Assembly: GCF_017743735.1 (NCBI RefSeq)
Contig: NZ_JAGHRO010000013.1
Location: 1 to 48,792, forward strand
Source of the DNA: Shimia sp. R9_2
GTDB lineage: Bacteria > Pseudomonadota > Alphaproteobacteria > Rhodobacterales > Rhodobacteraceae
Reading direction: 5' to 3'
Length of the DNA stretch: 48,792 nt
The number at the start of each line of letters is the position of its first letter. Positions within the stretch are counted from its first letter, which is position 1. The position numbers and the translations under genes were made by a program. Below the pieces are notes generated by a model, which did not search any database, was not told the origin of the DNA, and worked only from the letters and a program-made list of their open reading frames with translations. Below, piece by piece: positions 1 through 8,262 of the stretch.

Positions 1-59
1 TATCCACAGAATAACCCACAGACTCGTGAGGGACTCGGCAGAGAGTCAGTCAAAGACTC
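1..59. promoter_or_regulatory. DnaA-box-like pair with phased GANTC cluster
   Basis: Read on the minus strand, positions 1-21 hold CTGTGGGTT and CTGTGGATA separated by three bases; the second half resembles a DnaA box (TGTGGATAA) cut by the window edge. GANTC sites, the CcrM methylation target of alphaproteobacteria, start at 21, 32, 43 and 55, about one helical turn apart. The combination is known from alphaproteobacterial origins and cell-cycle promoters. Which of these it is, if either, cannot be decided here because the sequence to the left is missing. Confidence 0.4.
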
Positions 60-320
60 GCCACAAAATGAGGACGATCTCCCGAAACACACCACGCAAC
101 GCCAAACACAAACGTCGGTATCGCGTCAGTAACGCATACGTTTCGCAGAGGTGGAATAATCGGACTGTAAGAGCCAACGAACGCAAAGACGCAGAATCCG
201 CAACGGGGGGGCTGGCACCGCGCCCACTGCCGCAAAAGATGTTTCCTTCTCCAGGACTCCCGCTAAAAGTTTTCGGTGTAAATTTCAGATCTTTGGATCG
301 CTGCGAACCGGTGAAACTAA
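60..320. other. Intergenic stretch upstream of mrr
   Basis: No convincing gene is seen. Open frames on both strands here (26-331 plus, 46-501 minus) have no recognisable domain, and the minus one runs into the mrr coding region. The region presumably carries the mrr promoter, but I cannot assign -35 and -10 boxes with confidence. Confidence 0.4.
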
Positions 321-1241
321 ATGATACCTGACTACCAAACCCTGATGCGCCCCGTGCTAGAGTGTGCCCGCAATGAACCCAGAATGATCTCGGACGTCGT
401 CGACGATATCTCAGATCACTTTGATCTGAGCGGCGACGAGCGGCGACAACTTCTACCGAGTGGCAAGCAGACAACCATCGCAAACAGGGTGCATTGGGCA
501 CGCTCTTACCTGAAACAGGCCGGATTGGTTAGGAACATCCGACGTGGATGGTACGAACTGACTGAGCGCGGCAAGTTGGCACTCGAAGATCCTTCGATTT
601 CCTTGGACGTAAAATATCTAATGCAGTTCACCGAGTTCCAAGACTTTAGGTCACGCACCAAAGAGAATGACGAAATCACACAAGCAGAAACCGAAAACGA
701 TACGCTCGCCTATACACCTGACGAAGACCTGCAGGCGGCACATCAAAAATTGGACAACGCTCTTGCGGCATCCCTATTGGAAGCCGTCCGATCTTCGTCT
801 CCAGCATTCTTTGAGCAACTGATTGTAGATCTGTTCATTGCCATGGGATACGGCGGCACGTCAGAGGACGCGGGGCGCGCCTTAGGCCAATCCGGTGACA
901 ACGGTGTAGACGGCGTCATTGATCAGGACCCTCTAGGCGTTGACCAGATCTATTTACAGGCCAAACGCTATGGCGCGACGAACAGTGTTGGCCCGGCGGA
1001 AATACGCGATTTCTTCGGAGCACTCAGCCTCAAGAAAGCCTCCAAAGGAATCTTTGTTACAACCTCGCAATTCAGCAACGCGGCTCAGCAAACCGCGAAG
1101 GATTTGGGAACACGGATTGTGTTGATCAACGGCGCGCAGCTCGCCAAGTTGATGATCAAGTACAATGTTGGGTGCCGTGAAAAAGAAGTTTTGCACATCA
1201 AACAGATTGATGAAGGCTACTTCGAGGAAGTCACGACTTGA
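321..1241 (+). CDS. mrr: Mrr-type restriction endonuclease
   Basis: A 306-residue protein, the usual length for Mrr, a type IV restriction enzyme that cuts modified foreign DNA in the cytoplasm. Residues 1-90 look like the winged-helix N-terminal domain of the Mrr family. Residues 160-285 match the Mrr catalytic domain: FFEQL around 163-167, then D197 in GDNGVDG and Q213-x-K215 in LQAKRY, which form the PD-(D/E)xK-type site (QxK variant). The catalytic residues appear intact. The ATG at 321 has only a weak GGTGAAA ribosome site. The gene stands alone, with no methylase or specificity subunit next to it, as expected for type IV enzymes. Its base composition is visibly AT-richer than the genes to its right, suggesting acquisition by transfer. 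Family assignment is firm; the recognised modification is unknown. Confidence 0.85.
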   Translation: MIPDYQTLMRPVLECARNEPRMISDVVDDISDHFDLSGDERRQLLPSGKQTTIANRVHWARSYLKQAGLVRNIRRGWYELTERGKLALEDPSISLDVKYLMQFTEFQDFRSRTKENDEITQAETENDTLAYTPDEDLQAAHQKLDNALAASLLEAVRSSSPAFFEQLIVDLFIAMGYGGTSEDAGRALGQSGDNGVDGVIDQDPLGVDQIYLQAKRYGATNSVGPAEIRDFFGALSLKKASKGIFVTTSQFSNAAQQTAKDLGTRIVLINGAQLAKLMIKYNVGCREKEVLHIKQIDEGYFEEVTT

Positions 1242-1371
1242 CCAACTAGTGACGTCAAGCCACGTGATACCGCTTGCGCTGAGATTTGATCATAAGCGCA
1301 AGCCAATATCTCCTTACAGCAACCTTGATGGGCAGCTCGCCTATAGAGAGGATAGCCCCCCCGGAGGCCCC

Positions 1372-2700
1372 CTACCCGCCCGTCACAAAATGCACGGTGT
1401 CAAAGCTGTGGCGCCAGTCTGCGACTTCGGCGGCGACTGGTGCTCCCTGTAGGCCTTGTGTGATCAGAGAGGCGAGGCGGGGGGCGTCGGCCGAGGTCAT
1501 GCCCCAGCGGACAAGCTCGGGGGTGCCGATGCGCAGGCCGTTCATGTCTCCCGCAACCTCGGCAATCGGCAGGCCGATGCCGCAGGCGAGGAACCCCGCC
1601 TTGCGCAGTTGTTTGGAGGCGGCCTGCCCTCCGCCAAAGGCTGCAGCCTCTATGGCGAACTGGTGCGACTGGGTGAACTTTGCAGGGCCATCGGCGGCCG
1701 GACCTGAGAACACCGGCAGCCCCAGCCCTGCCAGCTCATCCGCCAAAGCCTGCGCCATGGCGATCATCTCTGCGGCATAGGCGGCACCGCAGTCTTTCCA
1801 ATCCAGCATGGTCACCGCCAGCGCGGCGGTTTTGGCGGCGTCAAAATTGGCGGTCATGCCGGGAAAGGCGATGGCGTCCAGACGTTGAGCGATCTCGGCA
1901 TCATCACTCACGATCAGACCACCGGCCGGGCCACCAAGGCTTTTGTAGGTGCTCATGGTCATGAGATGCGCGCCGGCCTTCAGCGGATTGGACCACGCCC
2001 GCCCAGCGATGATGCCGCATTGATGGGCCGCGTCAAACAGCAGCTTGGCCCCCACCTCATCTGCGATGCTGCGCACTTCGGCCACGGGGTGTTCAAAGAG
2101 GTTGAGGCTGCCCCCGAGGGTGATCAGCCGGGGCCGCTCGGCCAAGGCCAGCGCGCGCAGCCCGTCCAGATCGACGGTATAGCCATCGGCATTGACCGGC
2201 GCCTCTATGATGCGCAGGCCAAACAGCCCGGCGCAGCCCGCCATATGGTGGGTCACATGCCCGCCGATGGAGGCAGGCGGCGCAATGATGGTGTCGCCGG
2301 GCTGGCAGATCGCCATGAAGCCATAGAGATTGGCCATGGCTCCTGACGCCACCCGCACCTCGGCAAAGCGCGCATCAAACACCTCGGCACAGAGGGTGGC
2401 CGCAATCACCTCGATTTCCTCGATTGCTTCCAGCCCCATTTCATATTTGTCCCCCGGATAGCCCAGCGAGGGGCGCGAACCGATGCCGGAGGAGAGAAGC
2501 GCCTCGGCCTTGGGGTTCATGACATTGGTGGCCGGATTGAGATTGAAACACTCCTGCTCATGGATCTGGCGGTTTTGCTCGGCCAGTTGTTCGATGCGCG
2601 CCAGAAGTGTGTCAGACGTGGCTGCCGTGGTCTGCTGCGCAATACGCTGTACCAAGGTTTCGCTGGTGGCGGGCACCCAGTCTCTTTGTGCGAGGGTCAT
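1372..2700 (-). CDS. Serine hydroxymethyltransferase-family PLP enzyme
   Basis: A 442-residue fold-type I PLP enzyme of the glycine/serine hydroxymethyltransferase family. D223 and H226 (FDAAHQCG) and the Schiff-base lysine K253 in MSTYKSLGGPAGG line up with the SHMT motifs. The carboxylate-binding arginine is kept near the end (GLRIGTPELVRWG). The start at 2700 is chosen because AGGAG lies just upstream; the frame extends 17 codons further without a better site. The sequence departs from housekeeping GlyA around the lysine (TYKSLGG rather than THKTLRG), so it may be a specialised enzyme such as an alpha-methylserine hydroxymethyltransferase or related aldolase; this is inference. It is divergent from a LysR regulator that probably controls it. 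Confidence 0.75.
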   Translation of the reverse strand: MTLAQRDWVPATSETLVQRIAQQTTAATSDTLLARIEQLAEQNRQIHEQECFNLNPATNVMNPKAEALLSSGIGSRPSLGYPGDKYEMGLEAIEEIEVIAATLCAEVFDARFAEVRVASGAMANLYGFMAICQPGDTIIAPPASIGGHVTHHMAGCAGLFGLRIIEAPVNADGYTVDLDGLRALALAERPRLITLGGSLNLFEHPVAEVRSIADEVGAKLLFDAAHQCGIIAGRAWSNPLKAGAHLMTMSTYKSLGGPAGGLIVSDDAEIAQRLDAIAFPGMTANFDAAKTAALAVTMLDWKDCGAAYAAEMIAMAQALADELAGLGLPVFSGPAADGPAKFTQSHQFAIEAAAFGGGQAASKQLRKAGFLACGIGLPIAEVAGDMNGLRIGTPELVRWGMTSADAPRLASLITQGLQGAPVAAEVADWRHSFDTVHFVTGG

Positions 2701-2795
2701 TGATCGCTCTCCTGTTTTGGGCAGTCTGGCCGTGCGCAGGTGACTTCGCAAAACAGAATTGATATTTCTTGGCGTAGAAAAACTAAGGCTATAAG
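2701..2795. promoter_or_regulatory. Divergent promoter region between SHMT-like gene and lysR
   Basis: The 95 bp between the two start codons must hold both promoters. It contains an AT-rich core at about 2755-2795 and a good AAGG ribosome site for the LysR gene. LysR proteins usually bind T-N11-A sites in such positions; I do not see an unambiguous one. Confidence 0.4.
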
Positions 2796-3668
2796 ATGAG
2801 TGTTGCGCCCAAACGGCCCAAGGGCCCTCCGTTAAATGCCATGCGCGCCTTTGAGGCGGCGGCGCGGCATGTGAGTTTTGTCGCTGCCGCAGAAGAGCTG
2901 AATGTGACGCCCGGGGCGATTTCGCAGCACATCAAGACATTGGAAGGCTGGGCGGGCACGCCGCTGTTTTTACGCAATGCCCAAGGTGTGGCGCTGACGG
3001 CAGAGGGGCAAGCGCTGGTGGCAGATTTCACCGCCGCCTTTGACCAGCTTGCCGATGCGGCGCGGGCGCTGCGCAATCTCACGCCCAATCCCGATTTTCA
3101 TATTGCCGCATTGCCTGCGGTCGCGCAGCTCTGGCTGCCCAAGCGGTTGCGGCAGGTGCGGGCGCAGTTTCCGGAAATCACCTTTTCGGTCACGGCCATG
3201 GAAACCCCGCCAAGCCTTGCGCGGGAGATGTTTGACCTGTCGATCTTTTTCGGGGTGCCGGATGGGGCCGCAGATCAGATTGCGGTTTGCGCCGATGCGA
3301 TCCTGCCGGTCTGTGCGCCGACGCTGTTGCCTGAGGCCAAAGAGGATCTGACTGCGGTGACCCATCTGCATGACCAGACATGGGAGGAGGATTGGGCGCT
3401 TTGGGCCGCGCATAGCGGAGCCGAGGTGTCCCAAAGCAAAGGCGGGCCGCGGTTTTCCCTCTACAGTCTGGCGATGGAAGAGGCCAAGGCGGGGGCCGGT
3501 GTGCTGATGGGGCATCTCTGTCTGATCGAGGAGGCTGTGGCATCCGGCGCGTTGGTGGCGGTTGAGGAAACGCCCTGCCCCACCGGTCGGTCGCTGTTGA
3601 TCGCGCAACCGCATCCCGCGCGGCGGCGGGCGGAAACGGCGGAGATTGTGGCTGTGTTGTCGGGCTAA
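2796..3668 (+). CDS. LysR-family transcriptional regulator (GcvA-like)
   Basis: A 290-residue LysR-type regulator of normal family length. The N-terminal winged helix spans about residues 11-70 (LNAMRAFEAAARHVSFVAAA, then TPGAISQHIKTLE). The effector-binding domain follows from about residue 95. The pattern of the helix-turn-helix places it near the GcvA branch, whose founder controls glycine cleavage, which fits a neighbour that handles serine or glycine-type substrates. The start has AAGG eight bases upstream. Divergent arrangement with the SHMT-like gene is classic for LysR regulators and their targets. The ligand is unknown. Confidence 0.85.
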   Translation: MSVAPKRPKGPPLNAMRAFEAAARHVSFVAAAEELNVTPGAISQHIKTLEGWAGTPLFLRNAQGVALTAEGQALVADFTAAFDQLADAARALRNLTPNPDFHIAALPAVAQLWLPKRLRQVRAQFPEITFSVTAMETPPSLAREMFDLSIFFGVPDGAADQIAVCADAILPVCAPTLLPEAKEDLTAVTHLHDQTWEEDWALWAAHSGAEVSQSKGGPRFSLYSLAMEEAKAGAGVLMGHLCLIEEAVASGALVAVEETPCPTGRSLLIAQPHPARRRAETAEIVAVLSG

Positions 3669-3744
3669 GGGCTTCCAATCTCGCTCTGGGGCGCACTGTG
3701 GGGCGGGTTTCGGGCAGGCCATTACATTTCCTGCCACCTCAAAT

Positions 3745-3759
3745 GTTCTATTTTTGTTC
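3745..3759 (+). promoter_or_regulatory. LexA box (GTTC-N7-GTTC)
   Basis: GTTCTATTTTTGTTC is an exact match to the direct-repeat LexA operator of alphaproteobacteria. It ends 21 bases before the start codon at 3781, where LexA would block transcription of the ImuA-like gene. This supports both the start choice and SOS control. Confidence 0.85.
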
Positions 3760-3780
3760 TCATTGTCTTATATTGGCGGC

Positions 3781-4335
3781 ATGACAGATTCTTTGCCGCC
3801 CCCTCCCCCTCTGGCCAAAGGCCGTGTGCATGAAGCCTTCGGCCCTGGCGGGCCGGTGTTTGCCTTTGTGTTGGGTCATCACTGTCGCGGGACCATCATC
3901 TGGGTGCGCGACCGCTGGCGGCGGGACCGGCTCGATCCCAACGGGTTTAAGGCGTTTATCGATCCGGCGGAGCTGTATCTCTGCAAGACCAAGGATCATG
4001 CGCAGGCCCTTGGCGTGGCGGAGGATGCGCTGCGCTCCGGCGCGGTTGCGCTGGTGGTGGTGGAGCTCAGCAAGGAGGTGACCCTGACGCAGGGGCGGCG
4101 GCTGCAACTCGCCGCGCGGGAGGGCAAATGCACGGGGCTGGCGCTGATCTCTGAGGGGATGGGCAGCAATGCGGCGGAGACCCGATGGCGGTGCAGGCCG
4201 GTGTTTGATCCCCATATCGCGGTGATGCACCAATGGGATCTGGTCAAAAACAAATCCGGCGCGCAGGGCAGCTGGCGGCTTTGGTGGGACAGCGAGGCAA
4301 AGCAGGTGCGGGTGGTGTCCCATGCCCGCGCCTGA
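3781..4335 (+). CDS. imuA: ImuA-like SOS mutagenesis protein
   Basis: A 184-residue protein resembling the short RecA-like ImuA of Rhodobacteraceae. Recognisable stretches are GRVHEAFGPGG near the N-terminus, WVRDRWRRDRLDPNG, the strand ALVVVEL and a C-terminal ETRWRCRPVFD. ImuA normally works with ImuB and DnaE2 in error-prone lesion bypass and is induced by DNA damage. Here the LexA box 21 bases upstream gives direct support for SOS control. The frame is open upstream to 3646, but that start would lie before the operator, so 3781 is preferred. Unusually, no imuB or dnaE2 follows: the next gene is convergent and unrelated. Either the partners sit elsewhere or this is an isolated paralogue. 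The Walker motifs are not obvious, as is common in this short form. Confidence 0.7.
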   Translation: MTDSLPPPPPLAKGRVHEAFGPGGPVFAFVLGHHCRGTIIWVRDRWRRDRLDPNGFKAFIDPAELYLCKTKDHAQALGVAEDALRSGAVALVVVELSKEVTLTQGRRLQLAAREGKCTGLALISEGMGSNAAETRWRCRPVFDPHIAVMHQWDLVKNKSGAQGSWRLWWDSEAKQVRVVSHARA

Positions 4336-4344
4336 GCGCGGGGT

Positions 4345-4378
4345 CGGTCACAGGCGCGGGCCTGCGACCGCTGTTTCT
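4345..4378 (+). terminator. Hairpin between convergent genes
   Basis: CGGTCACAGGC (4345-4355) pairs with GCCTGCGACCG (4360-4370) around a GCGG loop, with one mismatch, followed by a weak T-rich CTGTTTCTT. It lies between the convergent imuA-like and ABC genes and is a plausible though imperfect terminator. Confidence 0.45.
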
Positions 4379-7300
4379 TAGCTCTCGTCCTGATCCTGCG
4401 TCTCAGATTGTTCCTGACGGCGGCTCAGCGCGCCGACATAGCCGGACACAGTCTGCAGGATGCGGAAGGCGGTTGAGGCGTCGTTTTCGACCACGGCCAT
4501 AAACTCGGTTTCCCCAAGGCGCAGCATTTCCATATCGGTCTTGGCGTACATATCCAGCGCGCGCTTTTCTTTGCGCAACAGCGCCAACTCGCCCACCAGT
4601 GTGCCCGCACCGGCCTCGGCGACCTCATGGGACTCCCCGTCCGGTGTGTGAAAGCCAAGCCCGGCGGTGCCTTCAAGGATCAGATAGGCGCCATCGGCCG
4701 GATCGTCACCCTGATGGAAGACATAATCGCCCGCCTTTTCCTGATGCCACTGCGCACCAAAGGCCAGAAGGCGCATCTGGCGGCGGGACAGGCCGGCAAA
4801 CATGTCGGCAGAGGTGAGCGCACGCATCTTGCGACGCAGGTCGGCGCTGGCGGCGTTTTCGGTGTCTTCAATGTCCACCGCCTCGCCGTCTTTCAGGCGG
4901 CCGTGCTCCAGCTCGAGCAGCATGTCAAAGCTGTCCTGATCCTCAAACTCTTCTTCCAGAAACACCATGGTGGTGGTGGGCAGAAGGCTGCGCAGGCTTT
5001 CGATGATCTTGGCCGCCTGCCCTTCCTCATAAGACGCCAGACAGCGGTTGAGGATCAGCAGGTCGGGCTTTTTGATCGCGGCGCGGCTGATCGCCAGCGG
5101 CTCGGCAAAGGCGCCGGGCAGATTGGTGCCGCCGATACCGGTTGGCACCGCAAAGAGCAGCTCGGCCACCTCGTCTTTCACGCCCGCATCGCTGAGGATC
5201 TGGGACACGATATCGCGCAGCTGCTCGCCGCGGCCACCGGCGGAGGCCGAGAGTTTGCCGTAGATCGCATTCTCCAGAACCGTCAGACCCGGCGCGTAGC
5301 GGGTTTCATCCAGGGGCGCGAGGAAAGCGGTCATCCATTCCGCGAGCTTCTCCGCCTCATTGTGGCGCAGCTCCAGAATGGTCTGCTTCAGCTCGTCGCC
5401 AAAGCCCGGTCCAATGCGCTCTGCTGACACGGAGAACGGCAGGTTGAGCATCTGGCCCAGTTCCTCACGTGCCATTTCCGAAAGCCCCACCTCGCGGCTT
5501 TTGCCGACCAGCTCTACATTGCGGGTGAAGACCTCAGCGTTCAGGCCAAGCTGCTGGAACAGCGGGTGATCCGTGCCGTCCACACCAAAGGTCTGGTTCA
5601 GCATCTCGATCACTTCCTGCGACATGCGCAGGATGCCCTCCTCGATGCCCAGCTCATGCAGCAGATCAAGGAAGCCCATGACCTCTTCGGGGTCGGGCTC
5701 CTGAACTTCGCGCAGCGGTGTGGCAAAGAACAGGTTCGCCGCCACAGGCATGGCGGGGTTATAGGCGTCCGGATCAAAGCGGTAGTAGGCTTTCTCAAGC
5801 CCGGCCTTGGCCAGCGCCTCCTGAATTTTGGGGCGCAGGCTGACCAGTGTTTGCGCCAGTTCCGCGTGATCCTCTTCGTTGAAGACCTGATCCAGACCGC
5901 GCCGGAACAGCGCGTTGCCCGCGCCTGTTGCGTCCATCAGCTGGACCCAGAAGCCGTGCACCGCGTCCTCATCCGCAAGATCGGCCAGATTTGGATCCAC
6001 CCAATCGGCAAAGAGGCGGTCCGTGCTGTTGCCGGTGCGGCGGCTTTCATAGGCGCGCTTGCGGTCTTCGCCTTCGCCCTGCGGATCGGGACGTTCCGAA
6101 AGCGGTGCGCGTTTGAGCGGCATCATCACGTTGTCGCCAAAGGTGCCTTCAAAGACATAGGGCGACGGATCGGCATAGCCGATGCGGGAGGCGATCACGC
6201 GCTGGTGCAGATCGCTGAGCTTTTGCCCGCCAATAGAGAGGCTGCCGCTCATCGGCAGGATTTCTCGGGTGAAGAGCTCCGCCAGTGCGCGGCGTTCTTC
6301 GGCGTCTTGTGAGCGAATGCCCATCACCGTGCCCTGCGGCACGGTTGCGGTGATGTTTTCCAGCACGGTGCCGCCATCGTGATCGCGCACATAGACCTTA
6401 TCCAGCGCGATTGCGCCGGTCAGGCGTGGGATCTCTTCAGGCTCGCCCTCAATCAGCGCTTCATCCACCATGCCGCTTGGATCAAAGCGGTCACCGATCA
6501 GATGCCAGCGCAGCGACAGATCCGCCACGCGGTTGTAGTAGTTCAGCAGCTCTTTCCAAGGAGAAGACAGGTCTTTGTAGGCGGCCAAGGCAGCCACAAG
6601 TGCGCCAAGGGTCACCTGCCCCCGGATCACCAGAAGCCCCCCAACGAGGTAGAAGAAAAACGGCGTCAGCTGGGTGATGAAGTTGTTGAGGAACTTCATG
6701 AAGAATTTCTTCTTGTAGATCGACAGGCGGATCAGGAAGAGCGTGCCCAGACGGCGTGTGGTCTGTGCCATGCGGAAGCGCCAGCCACCGTTCACGCGCA
6801 GCTCCGGCGCACCCGCCGCCGTTTCGCCGATCTCTGCTGCAAGCTTGCGCACCTGTTGGATGCGGTCCTTGTTCAGCAGGTTGATCTGGCGCTGCAGCTT
6901 GGGAATGAGCCAGGCCTGCACGGGAATGAGCGCAATCGCGGCAAAGCCGAACCAGATGTTTTGCAAGAACAGGAAGGTCAGAATGGTGATCATCTGCCCC
7001 GCCTGCATCACCGGCAGGCTGATGGCATCGCCCATCATGCCGCCCAGCGGCTCGGATTCTGCGGTGATCATCGACACCAGCTCACCCTGCGAGGTGCGCC
7101 GCAGGTAGGGCTGCGGAAAGCGCGTGATGCGCGAGATCAGCGTGAAGCGGTAGCGGCGCAGCATCCGCTCAGAGAGCACACCTTTCATGGTGTTGATGCG
7201 CATTTTCATCAGGCCGTGAAACAGCACCGAGAGCAGGAACAGGAGGCTGAGCATGATCAGGAAGTTTTCCTGTGTCATCTCAAAATCGAGCACGTCGATG

Positions 7301-7404
7301 AAATCCTGATCCGCGTCAATCGCGTCGTTGATGATCCGCTTGGGCAGCTCCAGCGTCAGGAACTGCAGAGGAAACAAACAGGCCGTCAGCGCCAGAAGCA
7401 CCAT
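4378..7404 (-). CDS. ABC-exporter-like protein with degenerate ATPase and cNMP-binding domain
   Basis: From the ATG at 7404 this is 1008 residues. Residues 1-300 form an exporter-type transmembrane domain. Residues 330-840 resemble an ABC ATPase split by an insert of about 280 residues (430-715). The ATPase motifs are lost: the Walker A position reads GIRSQDAEER (362-371), the signature reads LPGAFAEP (762-769), Walker B ends LLILNRC (no Asp-Glu) and the H-loop His is missing. Residues 870-990 are a cyclic-nucleotide-binding domain with GE at 939-940 and R948. The ATG at 7404 has no ribosome site. The frame is open 17 codons further, to an ATA at 7453-7455 with GGGAG eight bases upstream, giving a basic, membrane-like start (ERSLFSFIWKFSKRDQ); that is probably the real start. 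Substrate unknown; ATP hydrolysis is doubtful. Confidence 0.75.
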   Translation of the reverse strand: MVLLALTACLFPLQFLTLELPKRIINDAIDADQDFIDVLDFEMTQENFLIMLSLLFLLSVLFHGLMKMRINTMKGVLSERMLRRYRFTLISRITRFPQPYLRRTSQGELVSMITAESEPLGGMMGDAISLPVMQAGQMITILTFLFLQNIWFGFAAIALIPVQAWLIPKLQRQINLLNKDRIQQVRKLAAEIGETAAGAPELRVNGGWRFRMAQTTRRLGTLFLIRLSIYKKKFFMKFLNNFITQLTPFFFYLVGGLLVIRGQVTLGALVAALAAYKDLSSPWKELLNYYNRVADLSLRWHLIGDRFDPSGMVDEALIEGEPEEIPRLTGAIALDKVYVRDHDGGTVLENITATVPQGTVMGIRSQDAEERRALAELFTREILPMSGSLSIGGQKLSDLHQRVIASRIGYADPSPYVFEGTFGDNVMMPLKRAPLSERPDPQGEGEDRKRAYESRRTGNSTDRLFADWVDPNLADLADEDAVHGFWVQLMDATGAGNALFRRGLDQVFNEEDHAELAQTLVSLRPKIQEALAKAGLEKAYYRFDPDAYNPAMPVAANLFFATPLREVQEPDPEEVMGFLDLLHELGIEEGILRMSQEVIEMLNQTFGVDGTDHPLFQQLGLNAEVFTRNVELVGKSREVGLSEMAREELGQMLNLPFSVSAERIGPGFGDELKQTILELRHNEAEKLAEWMTAFLAPLDETRYAPGLTVLENAIYGKLSASAGGRGEQLRDIVSQILSDAGVKDEVAELLFAVPTGIGGTNLPGAFAEPLAISRAAIKKPDLLILNRCLASYEEGQAAKIIESLRSLLPTTTMVFLEEEFEDQDSFDMLLELEHGRLKDGEAVDIEDTENAASADLRRKMRALTSADMFAGLSRRQMRLLAFGAQWHQEKAGDYVFHQGDDPADGAYLILEGTAGLGFHTPDGESHEVAEAGAGTLVGELALLRKEKRALDMYAKTDMEMLRLGETEFMAVVENDASTAFRILQTVSGYVGALSRRQEQSETQDQDES

Positions 7405-7738
7405 CTGGTCGCGCTTTGAGAATTTCCAGATGAACGAAAATAGCGAGCGTTCTATGACCTCAACTCCCGGTCTTAGGCAACGGGCCGAAACCCGGACTTT
7501 CAGCAGATGCTATCAATGCATCCACCCTGTGTTCAAACGGTTTCTTAATGCATCTGCCTTTAACTTGAAGCATCAGACAAGGCAGCGCGCGCGAAACCTC
7601 AACAGGTCACGCCATGCGCCGGCAAAGGCTGAGATCCACGTTTTTGGCGGACCACTTTGGTCGGGAAATGATATAGGCACAAAACATGGGTTTGCGGTAG
7701 CTGAATTCTGAGTCTAGTCTCAGAAAGTCAAATACATC
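7405..7738. other. Divergent spacer upstream of the ABC gene and DUF3307 gene
   Basis: Positions 7405-7455 are probably coding for the N-terminus of the ABC protein (ATA start). The remaining 283 bp are AT-richer and must hold two divergent promoters. An interrupted inverted repeat, AGATGC near 7505 and GCATCT near 7550, is visible. No further gene or RNA is recognised. Confidence 0.4.
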
Positions 7739-8143
7739 ATGGGGCTTAGGTCTATGGACCAAATCACGACCATACTTTTGCTGGTCGCTGCGTTTCAGAT
7801 CAAACATCTGGTGGCGGACTTCTTTTTGCAGAACGCCAAGATGATCATGGGGCGCGAGCGTTACTGGCATATGGGCCGGGCGCAGCACGCGGGCATTCAC
7901 GCTGTTTTCTCGGTTGTGGTGCTGGCTCTGTTTGGCTCCAGCCCGATGGTGATTTTCTGGATGGTTCTGGCCGAGTTCATCGTCCATTTTCACATTGATT
8001 GGGGCAAGGCGCGATTCTCTGTGGATCGCGGGCTGACCCCTGAGCAACCGATGTATTGGTATGCCATGGGGTTTGATCAGGCGCTGCACCAGCTGACCTA
8101 TCTTGTGATGAGCTGGGCCTATTTCGCCTGCCTCACCGCCTGA
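7739..8143 (+). CDS. DUF3307 family membrane protein
   Basis: A 134-residue protein with the DUF3307 pattern: an N-terminal helix with KHLVADFFLQN, a second helix around residues 55-85 (HAVFSVVVLALF and IFWMVLAEF), a central HFHIDWGKAR, and a C-terminal DQALHQLTYLVMSW helix. It is predicted to sit in the inner membrane with conserved His and Asp residues near the membrane face. Function is unknown for the family. The annotated start at 7739 lacks a good ribosome site; an internal ATG at 7754 (MDQITT) has AGG three bases upstream, so either is possible. It is divergent from the ABC-like gene. Confidence 0.7.
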   Translation: MGLRSMDQITTILLLVAAFQIKHLVADFFLQNAKMIMGRERYWHMGRAQHAGIHAVFSVVVLALFGSSPMVIFWMVLAEFIVHFHIDWGKARFSVDRGLTPEQPMYWYAMGFDQALHQLTYLVMSWAYFACLTA

Positions 8144-8262
8144 GACTGCCCCTAAGACTGCCCCGTGAGTCGGAACGCCCGTCTCAAGTCCACCTGTGCG
8201 CGACACACTTCTTTCTACAAATCGCTGCTCGAAAGCGCAGAGCGTAAAAATGCGCGTAAGGA

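Noticed and set aside
26..501. Small open frames at the left edge (26-331 plus, 46-501 minus)
   Set aside because: No domain, no ribosome site; the minus frame overlaps the N-terminus of mrr.
6379..7419. 346-codon open frame on the plus strand
   Set aside because: Antisense to the ABC-like gene, with Gln/His/Arg-rich low-complexity translation and no ribosome site or domain.
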